From the NCBI GenBank assembly GCA_964486295.1, contig CAZAMF010000005.1, positions 1 through 64,000 on the forward strand: DNA of 64,000 bases, read 5' to 3'. The notes beneath the pieces were generated by a model that had not been told where the DNA came from, did not search any database, and saw only the letters and a program-made list of their open reading frames with translations. Every line of letters begins with the position of its first letter. The first letter of the stretch is position 1. A program made the position numbers and the translations under genes. Of this stretch, positions 1 to 7,836 are shown in pieces. Origin of the DNA: CALBZG01 sp964486295. GTDB lineage: Bacteria > Bacillota > Clostridia > Peptostreptococcales > Anaerovoracaceae.

Positions 1-58
1 ATTAGTCCAGAGTTTATCATTTTGGAACTTGACTTTTAATAGTTAGTCTTTTAACTCA

Positions 59-673
59 TTAGCCGGTGACCAACTGCACAAAATTCCAACCTAATTTGAT
101 TCCGTAAGCTATAATAACAAGGCCGCAAATAATGTTGATGATCCTCAGCGTCCTGTTGGTTATTTTTGCGCTGAAAAATGATATCACGGTGGATATCCCC
201 ATGAACCAGAGGAACGAGGCTGAAGTCACTCCAAGGATGAATTTCGTTGCTTCCCCTGGAGGGAGGGTTGCTCTGAAAGCACCCAGCATCATAGTCCCGT
301 CGATCAGGGCCTGTGGATTGAACCAGGTCACTACACAGGCGGTGGTGATGACCTTGAGGATCGGGATGCATACGTCGGTTGAGGTATCCAGTGTGGTTTT
401 ATCTTTCAGCAAACTGAAGCCGATCCAGATTACGATGATGCTCCCGATCAGAAGAACACCCATTTCCAGTAATTTTGACCGTTCCATAATGGCTCCGATC
501 CCGAAGAAGCAGGCCAGAGCCAGCGTAATATCAAAGAATATCACAATCAACGCCGTAGCGTAAACGCGGCTTCTTTTTTGCGTCAAAGCCGTATTGATGA
601 CGAACATATTCTGTAAACCGATGGGCGCCACATAGGCAAGCCCCATGGTGAGCCCCTGTAAAAAGTATTGCAA
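59..673 (-). CDS. LysE/ArgO family amino-acid exporter
   Basis: Predicted inner-membrane exporter of the LysE superfamily, which expels basic or other amino acids; the substrate here is not known. The 204-residue protein has about six hydrophobic segments and an N-terminal APIGLQN stretch matching the G-P-[GS]-x-x-x region of the family. A longer frame runs to 715, but a TTG at 673 preceded at good distance by AAAGGGG gives the family's usual length and N-terminus, so I chose it. It lies downstream of the yqeY terminator, so it is probably transcribed separately, but no promoter is obvious. Family assignment is firm; substrate is inference. Confidence 0.8.
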   Translation of the reverse strand: MQYFLQGLTMGLAYVAPIGLQNMFVINTALTQKRSRVYATALIVIFFDITLALACFFGIGAIMERSKLLEMGVLLIGSIIVIWIGFSLLKDKTTLDTSTDVCIPILKVITTACVVTWFNPQALIDGTMMLGAFRATLPPGEATKFILGVTSASFLWFMGISTVISFFSAKITNRTLRIINIICGLVIIAYGIKLGWNFVQLVTG

Positions 674-711
674 ATTCCAATCCCCTTTCAAGCCTGACTT
701 TTTAACGCCAG

Positions 712-745
712 ACAAAATAAAACGGCGCAGTCAAAGCTGCGCCGT
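712..745 (-). terminator. Rho-independent terminator after yqeY
   Basis: Perfect 9-bp stem ACGGCGCAG/CTGCGCCGT (722-730 with 737-745), 6-nt loop, followed on the minus strand by a T-rich tract (712-721). It ends the rpsU-yqeY transcript and overlaps the 5' extension of the LysE-family reading frame, which supports the shorter start of that gene. Confidence 0.85.
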
Positions 746-760
746 CAGACTTTTTCGGAT

Positions 761-1207
761 TTATCCAAGAAATTCTTCGATGGCTTTCCTTACATCATTG
801 CCATCGGCCAACCCCTTCAGCTTGCCCATAGCAGGTCCCATGAGCTTGCCTATATTCTGCTTCCCGCCTTCTATTCCCAGTTCGGCCGCAACAGCCTTGA
901 CTACATCCAGTATAGCATCCTGGGAGATCTGCTCCGGCAGATAGGTTTCAAGAATTTTTATTTCTGCTTTATAGGCGTCAGCAAGATCCGTTCTTCCCGC
1001 TTTTTCAAAATCAGCAAGGGCGTCTTTTCTCATTTTCACTTGTTTCTGCAATATTTTTAAAATATCAGCATCCTCAAGCTCCACCCTGTTGTCGACCTCG
1101 TACTGCTTGATCGCTGCACGAGCAAGACTAACTGTATTCTTTTTGACTTCGTCACGATCCTTTAGGGATTGTTTGAAGTCAGCCATCAATCTTTCTTTTA
1201 AGGCCAA
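761..1207 (-). CDS. yqeY: GatB/YqeY domain protein
   Basis: Small alpha-helical protein of the YqeY family, related to the C-terminal tail domain of GatB; the cellular role is not settled, but a tRNA-related function is usually suspected. The 148-residue length and the pattern ERL-x-DFK near the N-terminus, YLPEQ in the middle and a GKLMG/LKG motif near the C-terminus match the family. The annotated start is a TTG at 1207 with GAGGT seven bases upstream, which gives the family-like beginning M-A-L-K-E-R-L; a GTG at 1216 is the alternative. It follows rpsU by 17 bases, the usual Firmicutes order. Confidence 0.9.
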   Translation of the reverse strand: MALKERLMADFKQSLKDRDEVKKNTVSLARAAIKQYEVDNRVELEDADILKILQKQVKMRKDALADFEKAGRTDLADAYKAEIKILETYLPEQISQDAILDVVKAVAAELGIEGGKQNIGKLMGPAMGKLKGLADGNDVRKAIEEFLG

Positions 1208-1224
1208 TTGAAACACCTCTTTTA

Positions 1225-1404
1225 TTAGAATTTCCTAGCCTTTTTTCTAGCGGCTTCGGACTTCTTCTTTCTCTTCACGCTCGGCTTTTCGTAATGCTCT
1301 CTCTTGCGAAGTTCCGACATAACGCCGTCTCTTGCACAAGATCTCTTAAATCTCTTAAGAGCACTCTCCAAGCTTTCATTTTCTCTAACTATTACTTGTG
1401 CCAT
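1225..1404 (-). CDS. rpsU: 30S ribosomal protein S21
   Basis: Ribosomal protein S21, a 59-residue, very basic small-subunit protein. Translation from the ATG at 1404 begins MAQVIVRENESLESALKRF and ends with a lysine/arginine-rich tail, as in the family. A strong AGGAGGTGA site precedes the start by about nine bases. It has its own sigma-A type promoter (1474-1502) and is followed by yqeY, the arrangement seen in Bacillus and clostridia. Confidence 0.97.
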   Translation of the reverse strand: MAQVIVRENESLESALKRFKRSCARDGVMSELRKREHYEKPSVKRKKKSEAARKKARKF

Positions 1405-1473
1405 GTTCCCAACTCACCTCCTGCCTTTGCAGAACTTGCAGATCCAACGGTATCTTTTGCCTATAACAGAAGC

Positions 1474-1502
1474 ATTATACTAAAAATCCTGAGCCTTAGC
1501 AA
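1474..1502 (-). promoter_or_regulatory. Candidate sigma-A promoter of rpsU-yqeY
   Basis: On the minus strand, -35 TTGCTA (1497-1502) and -10 TATAAT (1474-1479) are separated by 17 bases. It overlaps an 8-bp inverted repeat AAAATCCT/AGGATTTT (1483-1509) followed by T5 that could terminate the upstream HIT transcript. Confidence 0.65.
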
Positions 1503-1509
1503 GGATTTT
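1482..1509 (-). terminator. Possible terminator after the HIT gene
   Basis: Stem AAAATCCT (1502-1509 on the minus strand) with AGGATTTT (1483-1490), 11-nt loop, then a fifth T. The stem is AT-rich and it overlaps the rpsU promoter, so it may be leaky. Confidence 0.45.
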
Positions 1510-1551
1510 ACGTATATTCATTTCGCATTTGTTGCATTTTTTATCAGATGC

Positions 1552-1893
1552 TCAACCCGGAGGCCATCCCATCTTGCGTTTTCCCAACAGATGGAAGTGC
1601 AAATGCCTGACTGTCTGCAAAGCATCAGCCCCGCAGTTATTGACCAGCCTATAACCGTTTTCCAGTCCCAGCTGCTCCGCGATGTCCTTCACTTTCAGGA
1701 TCATATATCCTAAAAGTTCCTGGTCCTCTTCAGTCACATCGTCCAGAGAAGGAATATGTTTCTTGGAGATCATCAGCACATGAACAGGCGCCTGCGGCTC
1801 AAGATCGTGGAAAACCATGATCTTGTCGTCTTCATACGCTATATTGGATGGGATCTCTTTATTGGCGATCATGCAAAATATACAATCTGACAT
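1552..1893 (-). CDS. HIT family protein (HinT-like nucleotide hydrolase)
   Basis: Histidine triad protein, probably an adenosine 5'-monophosphoramidase of the HINT branch. The 113-residue protein has the N-terminal CIFC metal-site pair (Cys4, Cys7), the conserved HDLEPQAPVH region and the catalytic His-x-His-x-His triad at His97, His99 and His101. The ATG at 1893 follows AAGGAGG. It lies between mtaB and rpsU, as in many Firmicutes. Family identity is certain; the exact physiological substrate is not. Confidence 0.93.
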   Translation of the reverse strand: MSDCIFCMIANKEIPSNIAYEDDKIMVFHDLEPQAPVHVLMISKKHIPSLDDVTEEDQELLGYMILKVKDIAEQLGLENGYRLVNNCGADALQTVRHLHFHLLGKRKMGWPPG

Positions 1894-1968
1894 CGGTAGT
1901 CCTCCTTATCATCATTGGTTATCCCAGAATCAGGGCTTATGTTGAATATTACTACGCATCCGATGATT

Positions 1969-3324
1969 TTACAAGCATTCCCCGCTCATTCCGTCCCGGA
2001 ACAGTTCTTTGAGCTTAACCGCTTGCAAAGTGTTTCCAAGATTTTCATCGGATTGAACATATACTCGGATGTAATTATCCGTGTAGCCGGTATTCATATT
2101 GGCTATTTCGTCATATTCTTCAAAAAGAACCACCCTCTCCGCTCCGATATTCTGTTTAAAAAACCTGCTGGCTGATTCTTCTGCAGCCTCAGAAAGCATC
2201 TGGCTGCGTATGTTTTTAACGGGTCCGGGTATCTGCCCTGTCATTTCCGAAGCAGCCGTGCCGTCTCTTTTTGAATACTTGAAAACATGGACTCTGCAGA
2301 AAGCCTCATTGCGGACAAACTGTACTGTTTCATTGAAATTATCTTCCGTCTCTCCCGGAAAACCCACGATAATATCGGTAGTGATCCCGTAATTCTTGTC
2401 AAAATCACGGAGGACTTTCAGTATGCCCTGATATTCCTCGATATCGTATCTTCTGTTCATTGCTTTCAGGATATCGTCGCTGCCGGACTGAGCAGAAAGG
2501 TGGAGGTGATGACATAATCTTTTATAGGATAACAGCTTTCGCACATAATCCCTATTGATCACCGTAGGTTCCAGCGAACTGAGCCTGACACGAAAGTCCC
2601 CTTCCATTTTGTCCAGCAGAGAAAGGATGATATTGATTCCGGCCAAGTCTTCAGAGACTCCAAGGTCTTCTATGGCCGCGGCATGCTCTTTGATAAATCC
2701 TTCTTCCATCCCATAAAGAGCTGTGTTGATGCCTGTAAGGATGATCTCTTTGAAACCGGAAGACACCAGCGCTGACGCTTCATTCATGATGCTCACAGGA
2801 TCTCGGCTTCTTACAACACCCCTTGCATAGGGAATCACACAATAGGAGCAAAACCGGTCGCAGCCTTCCTGCACTTTGATATACGCTCTGGTCCGTGATT
2901 CCATCGACGTCACAACGCCGGTCTCCTCATAGGCCGTCAGTTCCTCATACGGTAGCCGATGACACTGGACGTCCTGGTGTTCCTGATCGAAAAATTCCAA
3001 TACGTATTGGGGCAGATTGTGTTTCTCGTTGGTCCCGCAGATGATATTCACGCCTTCAATTTCACTGACTTCCTGGGGTTTCAATTGCGCATAGCACCCC
3101 GTTACAGCAATAATGCTATCCGGATTGACCTTCTTCATCTTCCGTATATATTGCCGTGATTTTCTATCGGCAAGGTTCGTAACAGAACAGGTATTGATTA
3201 CATAGACATCAGAATAGGTGTCTTCATGTACAACAATAAAGCCCTTCTCAATGAATTCTTCACGGAGGGCTTCAGTTTCGTATTGATTTACTTTACAACC
3301 AAGGGTGTGGAAAGCGACCTTCAT
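1969..3324 (-). CDS. mtaB: tRNA N6-threonylcarbamoyladenosine 2-methylthiotransferase MtaB
   Basis: Radical SAM methylthiotransferase that converts t6A37 to ms2t6A37 in ANN-decoding tRNAs. The 451-residue protein has the UPF0004 N-terminal domain with cluster cysteines Cys10, Cys46 and Cys77, a radical SAM domain with C-x3-C-x2-C at Cys155, Cys159 and Cys162, and a C-terminal TRAM-like region. The N-terminus MKVAFHTLGCKVNQYE is diagnostic for MtaB rather than MiaB or RimO. The start abuts the rsmE stop and the ribosome binding site lies inside rsmE, implying translational coupling in the prmA-rsmE-mtaB operon. Confidence 0.95.
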   Translation of the reverse strand: MKVAFHTLGCKVNQYETEALREEFIEKGFIVVHEDTYSDVYVINTCSVTNLADRKSRQYIRKMKKVNPDSIIAVTGCYAQLKPQEVSEIEGVNIICGTNEKHNLPQYVLEFFDQEHQDVQCHRLPYEELTAYEETGVVTSMESRTRAYIKVQEGCDRFCSYCVIPYARGVVRSRDPVSIMNEASALVSSGFKEIILTGINTALYGMEEGFIKEHAAAIEDLGVSEDLAGINIILSLLDKMEGDFRVRLSSLEPTVINRDYVRKLLSYKRLCHHLHLSAQSGSDDILKAMNRRYDIEEYQGILKVLRDFDKNYGITTDIIVGFPGETEDNFNETVQFVRNEAFCRVHVFKYSKRDGTAASEMTGQIPGPVKNIRSQMLSEAAEESASRFFKQNIGAERVVLFEEYDEIANMNTGYTDNYIRVYVQSDENLGNTLQAVKLKELFRDGMSGECL

Positions 3325-4062
3325 TTACATCTCCAATTCATACATGATCATAGCCAGAGCCGCTATTCCGGCTGTCTCGGTTCTCAGAATGGTCTTCCCC
3401 AGTGAAACCGCTCTTCCTCCGGCCGCCTTGATATCCGCTGCCTCTCTTTCTGAGAAACCGCCTTCAGGTCCGATAATGACAGCGATATCGATGGGGTTTT
3501 GCTGGATCCCGCGGAGAAGATTTTTAATTGTAAAATATTGTTCTTCCTCATACGGAAAAACCACCAGATCATAATTGTGCAGTCTTTCGACCATGCTTTT
3601 GCTGTCACAGGCCTGCCGGATTTCCGGAATCATGCCTCGCTGGCATTGTTTTGATGCTTCGTCCGCGATGGACTGAAGACGGACGACTTTTTTCCAGTAT
3701 TCTCCGTTGTCTGCCACAACAGACCTGTCCATAAACACAGGCACCAGAGTGGACATCCCCAATTCAGTACATTTTTGAGCGATGGTTTCCATCTTATCCT
3801 GCTTTGGAATACCCTGGAACAGGGTAACTTTTATTTTCGGCTCTCTGGCGAATTTCTGTTTGTCAATGATTTTAGCTTCCACTTCCTCCGAACCGATATA
3901 AATGATCTGGCAGGTGTACTCAAACTGATTGGAATCGCTGATCACAATATAATCGTTCTCTTTTAGCCTTATGACATCTCGGATATGGTGAATGTCGTCT
4001 TTATTGTCAATGATGATGCTATCACTTCCGATATTGAATTTTTCTACAAAGAATCTATTCAT
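3325..4062 (-). CDS. rsmE: 16S rRNA (uracil1498-N3)-methyltransferase
   Basis: SPOUT-fold methyltransferase that methylates U1498 of 16S rRNA. The 245-residue protein has an N-terminal PUA-like domain and a C-terminal SPOUT domain with the IGPEGGFSE and LG-x-TILRTETA motifs that form the trefoil-knot SAM site. It overlaps the prmA stop by 8 bases and is directly followed by mtaB. Confidence 0.95.
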   Translation of the reverse strand: MNRFFVEKFNIGSDSIIIDNKDDIHHIRDVIRLKENDYIVISDSNQFEYTCQIIYIGSEEVEAKIIDKQKFAREPKIKVTLFQGIPKQDKMETIAQKCTELGMSTLVPVFMDRSVVADNGEYWKKVVRLQSIADEASKQCQRGMIPEIRQACDSKSMVERLHNYDLVVFPYEEEQYFTIKNLLRGIQQNPIDIAVIIGPEGGFSEREAADIKAAGGRAVSLGKTILRTETAGIAALAMIMYELEM

Positions 4063-5026
4063 ATCTTTTTGCGGCGATGGCGCACCATTCGCCTTCCTCC
4101 ATTATTTCTGTAATTTCAAATCCGGCAGCCTTTACGGCATCGGCCACATCGTCTTTCAGGTCTGTCAGGATCCCACTGCTGATAAACACGCCGCCGGTTT
4201 TCAGGCATCCTTTGATCCCGGGAGCAACTCTCTTGATCAACTCGGCTATCAGGTTGGCGACAACGATATCCGCCTTAAAATCGATATCAGCCATGAGGTC
4301 GCTTTGCTTCAGCGTGACGATCTTTTCCATATGATTCAGTTCGATATTTTCTTCCGCTATCCGAAGCGCTTCGGGATCGATGTCGGTAGCCAGGACTTCG
4401 CCTGCTCCCATCAAGCCTGCTGCGATAGAAAGAATACCGGATCCCGTACCCAGATCCAAGATGCTTTTGCCTGCTATCTTCTGTTTTTCCAGGAGTTTCA
4501 TGCAAAGGGATGTGGTTTCATGGGTTCCTGTTCCGAAAGCAGTCTTGGGGTCTATTTCCAGAACAATTTCATTTTCCTTCTTATCGTATTCTTCCCAGGT
4601 AGGTTTAACTACGATGGAATCGGTGATCTTTTTCGGTTTAAAATAGTTTTTCCAACTATCTTTCCAATCTGTATCGTCGATGATGCTGCTTTCCACATAA
4701 AGCCGGCCCAGATCAAGCTTCCAGTTCCAGAAGCCTTCCAGTTCTTTGCTTTTTAAAAACATCATCCTGATTTTCACTTCCTGTACCAGGGCTTGGTTTT
4801 CCGGTGTGTTTTCCAGATACAGGATCACCCGGGGCTCAGTATGCCCCAGATCGAGAACGGATTGGTCCACATAATCCCAATCGTATTCATTTTTCTTTTC
4901 CAGCAGTTCTTCCACATCGAGAGGGTTTTCCACCACGGTTTCCGATATGCCCATTTCAAGCAACGCCGCGGTTACGATTTCCACGCCGGCACTGCTGGTA
5001 AATATTTCAGCTTTGATATATTCCAT
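4055..5026 (-). CDS. prmA: Ribosomal protein L11 methyltransferase
   Basis: Class I SAM-dependent methyltransferase that trimethylates ribosomal protein L11. The 323-residue protein has an N-terminal substrate-recognition region and a Rossmann domain with motif I ILDLGTGSGILSIAA and the NLIAELI motif. In this cluster prmA normally follows dnaJ directly; here an MFS transporter gene intervenes and prmA appears to have acquired its own promoter (5074-5101). Confidence 0.95.
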   Translation of the reverse strand: MEYIKAEIFTSSAGVEIVTAALLEMGISETVVENPLDVEELLEKKNEYDWDYVDQSVLDLGHTEPRVILYLENTPENQALVQEVKIRMMFLKSKELEGFWNWKLDLGRLYVESSIIDDTDWKDSWKNYFKPKKITDSIVVKPTWEEYDKKENEIVLEIDPKTAFGTGTHETTSLCMKLLEKQKIAGKSILDLGTGSGILSIAAGLMGAGEVLATDIDPEALRIAEENIELNHMEKIVTLKQSDLMADIDFKADIVVANLIAELIKRVAPGIKGCLKTGGVFISSGILTDLKDDVADAVKAAGFEITEIMEEGEWCAIAAKRYE

Positions 5027-5073
5027 TTTTCAAGTCACCTGCCTGCATTATTTTATAGGATCGTGCTAGTTCT

Positions 5074-5101
5074 ATTATATTAGAATTTTGAATTTTGTCA
5101 T
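5074..5101 (-). promoter_or_regulatory. Candidate promoter of prmA-rsmE-mtaB
   Basis: Minus-strand -10 TATAAT (5074-5079) and -35 ATGACA (5096-5101) with a 16-base spacer. An overlapping alternative TTGACA/TCTAAT pair, also with a 16-base spacer, starts a few bases upstream. It covers the last codons and stop of the MFS gene and would give a leader of about 40 bases. Confidence 0.6.
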
Positions 5102-6517
5102 GTCAATTTCTTGGCCTTCCTCCCTTTGGGCTAAAGCTGCAAGAACTTCATTGAAGACCCGTTTACCAACAGGGTATTTATAGATCATAAAGGCTGCGCA
5201 CAAAATGAATAATGCCGGGATGGCTGAAAAGCAATATTCCGACCACGCCAGCGCTCTCGCCGTCTGAGCAGCTGCGGCTTCCCGGAAGCCCGCCATGTCC
5301 AGAATAAAGCCCAGGATCAGAAATCCAATGGCCTGACTTCCGGACTCAGCAAGAGCCAGCAGCGATGCGATGCTGCCCGCCCGTTTCTTCCCTGACACCA
5401 GTTCATCGACTTCACATACATCATAGATAATCGCAGGCATCAGTTGCCAATAAGCAGCAGATCCCACCGTATAGAACAAGGAAAACAGGATCACTGCGTT
5501 ATAGGTCCTGATCCCAATGATGCCCAATGCCAACATCATAGCCGAGCTGACAGACAACCCTACGATGCAAACGGCTCTCTTATCAAAGCGTCTTGCCAGA
5601 AATAAAACGAACGGCATGAAGACGATTCCGGAAAATGTAATCAGGCCCATGATGGAACTGATTTGGTACGCGCTCAAGCCAAGGTTAAAGGTAAAGAAAT
5701 ACATTCTGTCTGCGCAATAGATGGAATATCCGATCAGATAAAAAATCGCGGCGTAAATCAGCAAACGCACTGCTCTCAATTTGAACACCTCCGCAAAGGA
5801 TTCAGAGATTCTTAATAATGCACGGATGTTGACCACAATTCTTTTTTTCGATGGTTTGCTGTATCCCTGCAGCCGGTTTTTTTGCTCCGTTCTGTCAACA
5901 ATCAACATGGCGGCGCCGAAAATGCTGAGAGCGGAACAAGCTCCCACTAATATACCGACACTTTGCCATCCCTGTTTTTCCGATAAACCGACGGTCATGA
6001 GCCAGTCTACAACAAGAGTCGGAAGAACCATGCCCAGAACCATGCCGCCCTGCTGGAAGAAATATGCATAGGTGCGGATCAGCGTACGTTCATCATAATC
6101 GCTGGTGATTTCAGCGCCCCATGAAAGATAAGGTACAAAGAAAAACGAAAAAACCGTCCAGAAAAGGACAGTCATGAGCCCATAATACATGATCTTGACT
6201 GACATGGTGGCATCGATAGCCGTGAACAACAGCGACATGGCAATGCCCAACGGAAAAGCAAACCAGACAATATACGGTTTTCTTCTTCCCCTTTTATTTT
6301 CAGTATGATCGGATATGTGCCCCACAACCGGGGCGCATAAGGTTTGCCAGATCCCTCCCAGCGCAGCGATGATTCCCGCTGACGCCGGACTGACACCTGC
6401 AACCGTAGTCAGAAAAAACATCAGAAAAGTACCTGTAAAAGCGTACGATGCCCCGTCTCCTATGCCGGCAAGACCATATCCGAATTTGGTTTTAAATGGC
6501 AATTTATTATTATTCAT
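5075..6517 (-). CDS. MFS transporter, glycoside-pentoside-hexuronide:cation symporter family
   Basis: Twelve-helix transporter of the GPH family (MelB-like), expected to import a sugar, glycoside or related solute with a cation. The 480-residue protein starts with the family-typical KLPFKTKFGYGLAGIGDG and carries the loop 2-3 motif D-H-T-x-x-x-RGRRKPYI. The ATG at 6517 has no recognisable ribosome binding site; instead a MerR-type promoter places transcription start at or within three bases of the A of ATG. The gene has its own promoter, sits after a dnaJ terminator and interrupts the conserved dnaJ-prmA order, suggesting insertion. The substrate cannot be told. Confidence 0.85.
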   Translation of the reverse strand: MNNNKLPFKTKFGYGLAGIGDGASYAFTGTFLMFFLTTVAGVSPASAGIIAALGGIWQTLCAPVVGHISDHTENKRGRRKPYIVWFAFPLGIAMSLLFTAIDATMSVKIMYYGLMTVLFWTVFSFFFVPYLSWGAEITSDYDERTLIRTYAYFFQQGGMVLGMVLPTLVVDWLMTVGLSEKQGWQSVGILVGACSALSIFGAAMLIVDRTEQKNRLQGYSKPSKKRIVVNIRALLRISESFAEVFKLRAVRLLIYAAIFYLIGYSIYCADRMYFFTFNLGLSAYQISSIMGLITFSGIVFMPFVLFLARRFDKRAVCIVGLSVSSAMMLALGIIGIRTYNAVILFSLFYTVGSAAYWQLMPAIIYDVCEVDELVSGKKRAGSIASLLALAESGSQAIGFLILGFILDMAGFREAAAAQTARALAWSEYCFSAIPALFILCAAFMIYKYPVGKRVFNEVLAALAQREEGQEIDMTKFKILI

Positions 6518-6523
6518 ACACGA

Positions 6524-6554
6524 ATATTAGACTATACAGTAACTATAGAGTCAA
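6524..6554 (-). promoter_or_regulatory. MerR-type promoter/operator of the MFS gene
   Basis: On the minus strand, -35 TTGACT (6549-6554) is followed by an interrupted dyad (GACTATAC ... ATAGAGTC on the plus strand, 6530-6552) lying between -35 and -10. With a 19-base spacer, the spacing usual for MerR-family activators, the -10 is TAATAT (6524-6529) and +1 falls on the A of the start codon. With a 17-base spacer it is TCTAAT (6526-6531) and the leader is 2-3 bases. No merR-like gene is in the window, so the regulator is inference. Confidence 0.55.
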
Positions 6555-6561
6555 TACCGTT

Positions 6562-6602
6562 TCAAAATAAAACGCGGGATGCCCTGCCAGAAGCATCCGC
6601 GC
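6562..6602 (-). terminator. Terminator after dnaJ
   Basis: GC-rich stem (arms CGCGGATGC and GCATCCCGCG, with one bulged base, between 6573 and 6602) followed on the minus strand by TTTTATTTT (about 6563-6572). It ends the hrcA-grpE-dnaK-dnaJ operon before the MFS gene. Confidence 0.8.
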
Positions 6603-6607
6603 GGATT

Positions 6608-7768
6608 TCAATGGAACATTTTCTTGATGGTATCGCCGAAACTGCTTTTCTTGGTATAACTTTCCGGACCCAGCGTTTTGCCCATCTCTGCAATTGCTTT
6701 TTTCTGGGCGCTGTTGAGTTTTGTCGGCACCTCGATTGCGACTTTGACATATAGGTCTCCGGTACCGGATTTCGCTGACTGGATCCCTTTCCCCTTTAGA
6801 CGGAACGTAGTCCCATGCTGCGTTCCTGCCGGCACTTTATAGGAAACCTTTTCCTTGAGCGTCGGTACGACGATCTCGTCTCCCAGCGCCGCCTGGTCGA
6901 ATGTGATCGGGATATCAAGCAGCAGATCGAGTCCGTTGCGTTTAAATATCTCATGAGGTTTGATGCTGATCACAACATACAGATTTCCGTTCGGACCGCC
7001 GTTTTGTCCCGGTTCTCCCTGGCCTTTGATGGATATCACAGAATCATTATCCACACCAGCAGGGATTTCAACGGTGATGGTAACGGTCTTTCTGGTTCGG
7101 CCTGTCCCTTCACAAGCAGCACACGGTTTGTCGATCACCTTGCCGGTACCACCGCAGTCAGGGCAAGGCCCAACGCTGGCGAATTGTCCGAATGGGGTCC
7201 GCTGCACTGTTCTTACTTCCCCGCTGCCTCCGCAGGAAGGGCAGGTTTTCGGTGATGAACCTTTTTCGGCTCCTGTACCGTCGCATTCACTGCACTTGAC
7301 TACTTTGGTGAGCTTCAACTGTTTTTTGCATCCGAAAGCAGCCTCCTCAAAGGTAATGGTCATTGCTTTCTGAAGGTCCCTGCCCTTGGTCGGGCCGCCT
7401 CTCGTTCTGCGCTGAGTGCTGCCGCCGAACATGCCGCCAAACATATCAAAAATATCTTCAAAGCCACCGGTTCCGGTATATCCACCGCCGCCAAATCCGC
7501 CGAAGCCTCCCGCTCCTGCCCCACCAGCCCCGTAATTCGGATCGACGCCGGCATGGCCGAACATATCGTACTTCTTCTTTTTGTCTGGATCTGACAGGAT
7601 CGTATACGCTTCGTTTATTTCTTTGAATTTTTCCTCAGCGCTTTTATCACCCTTGTTCTTATCAGGGTGATATTTGATCGCTAGTTTTCTGAAGGCGCTC
7701 TTGATTTCTGCTTCACTGGCGCCTTTTTTTAATCCGAGGACCTCATATAAGTCTCTTTTCTCTGCCAT
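6608..7768 (-). CDS. dnaJ: Chaperone DnaJ
   Basis: Hsp40 co-chaperone that delivers substrates to DnaK and stimulates its ATPase. The 386-residue protein has a J domain with HPD at 34-36, a Gly/Phe-rich linker, four C-x2-C-x-G-x-G zinc repeats (CSECDGTG, CPSCGGSG, CPDCGGTG, CAACEGTG) and the C-terminal substrate-binding domains. The frame extends upstream to 7804, but the ATG at 7768 with an AGGAAG site gives the expected N-terminus MAEKRDLYEVLG. It is the last gene of the CIRCE-controlled operon. Confidence 0.97.
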   Translation of the reverse strand: MAEKRDLYEVLGLKKGASEAEIKSAFRKLAIKYHPDKNKGDKSAEEKFKEINEAYTILSDPDKKKKYDMFGHAGVDPNYGAGGAGAGGFGGFGGGGYTGTGGFEDIFDMFGGMFGGSTQRRTRGGPTKGRDLQKAMTITFEEAAFGCKKQLKLTKVVKCSECDGTGAEKGSSPKTCPSCGGSGEVRTVQRTPFGQFASVGPCPDCGGTGKVIDKPCAACEGTGRTRKTVTITVEIPAGVDNDSVISIKGQGEPGQNGGPNGNLYVVISIKPHEIFKRNGLDLLLDIPITFDQAALGDEIVVPTLKEKVSYKVPAGTQHGTTFRLKGKGIQSAKSGTGDLYVKVAIEVPTKLNSAQKKAIAEMGKTLGPESYTKKSSFGDTIKKMFH

Positions 7769-7789
7769 AGTAATTCTTCCTTTGATTAA

Positions 7790-7826
7790 CCGAAGGAAGG
7801 ACAATCAAAGATCGTCCATCCTTCGG
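7790..7826 (-). other. Intercistronic hairpin between dnaK and dnaJ
   Basis: Arms CCGAAGGA (7790-7797) and TCCTTCGG (7819-7826), extended inward by GGAC/GTCC with small mismatches. There is no T-tract after it, so it is more likely an mRNA processing or stability element that sets different DnaK and DnaJ levels than a full terminator. Confidence 0.6.
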
Positions 7827-7836
7827 GTTCTATATT

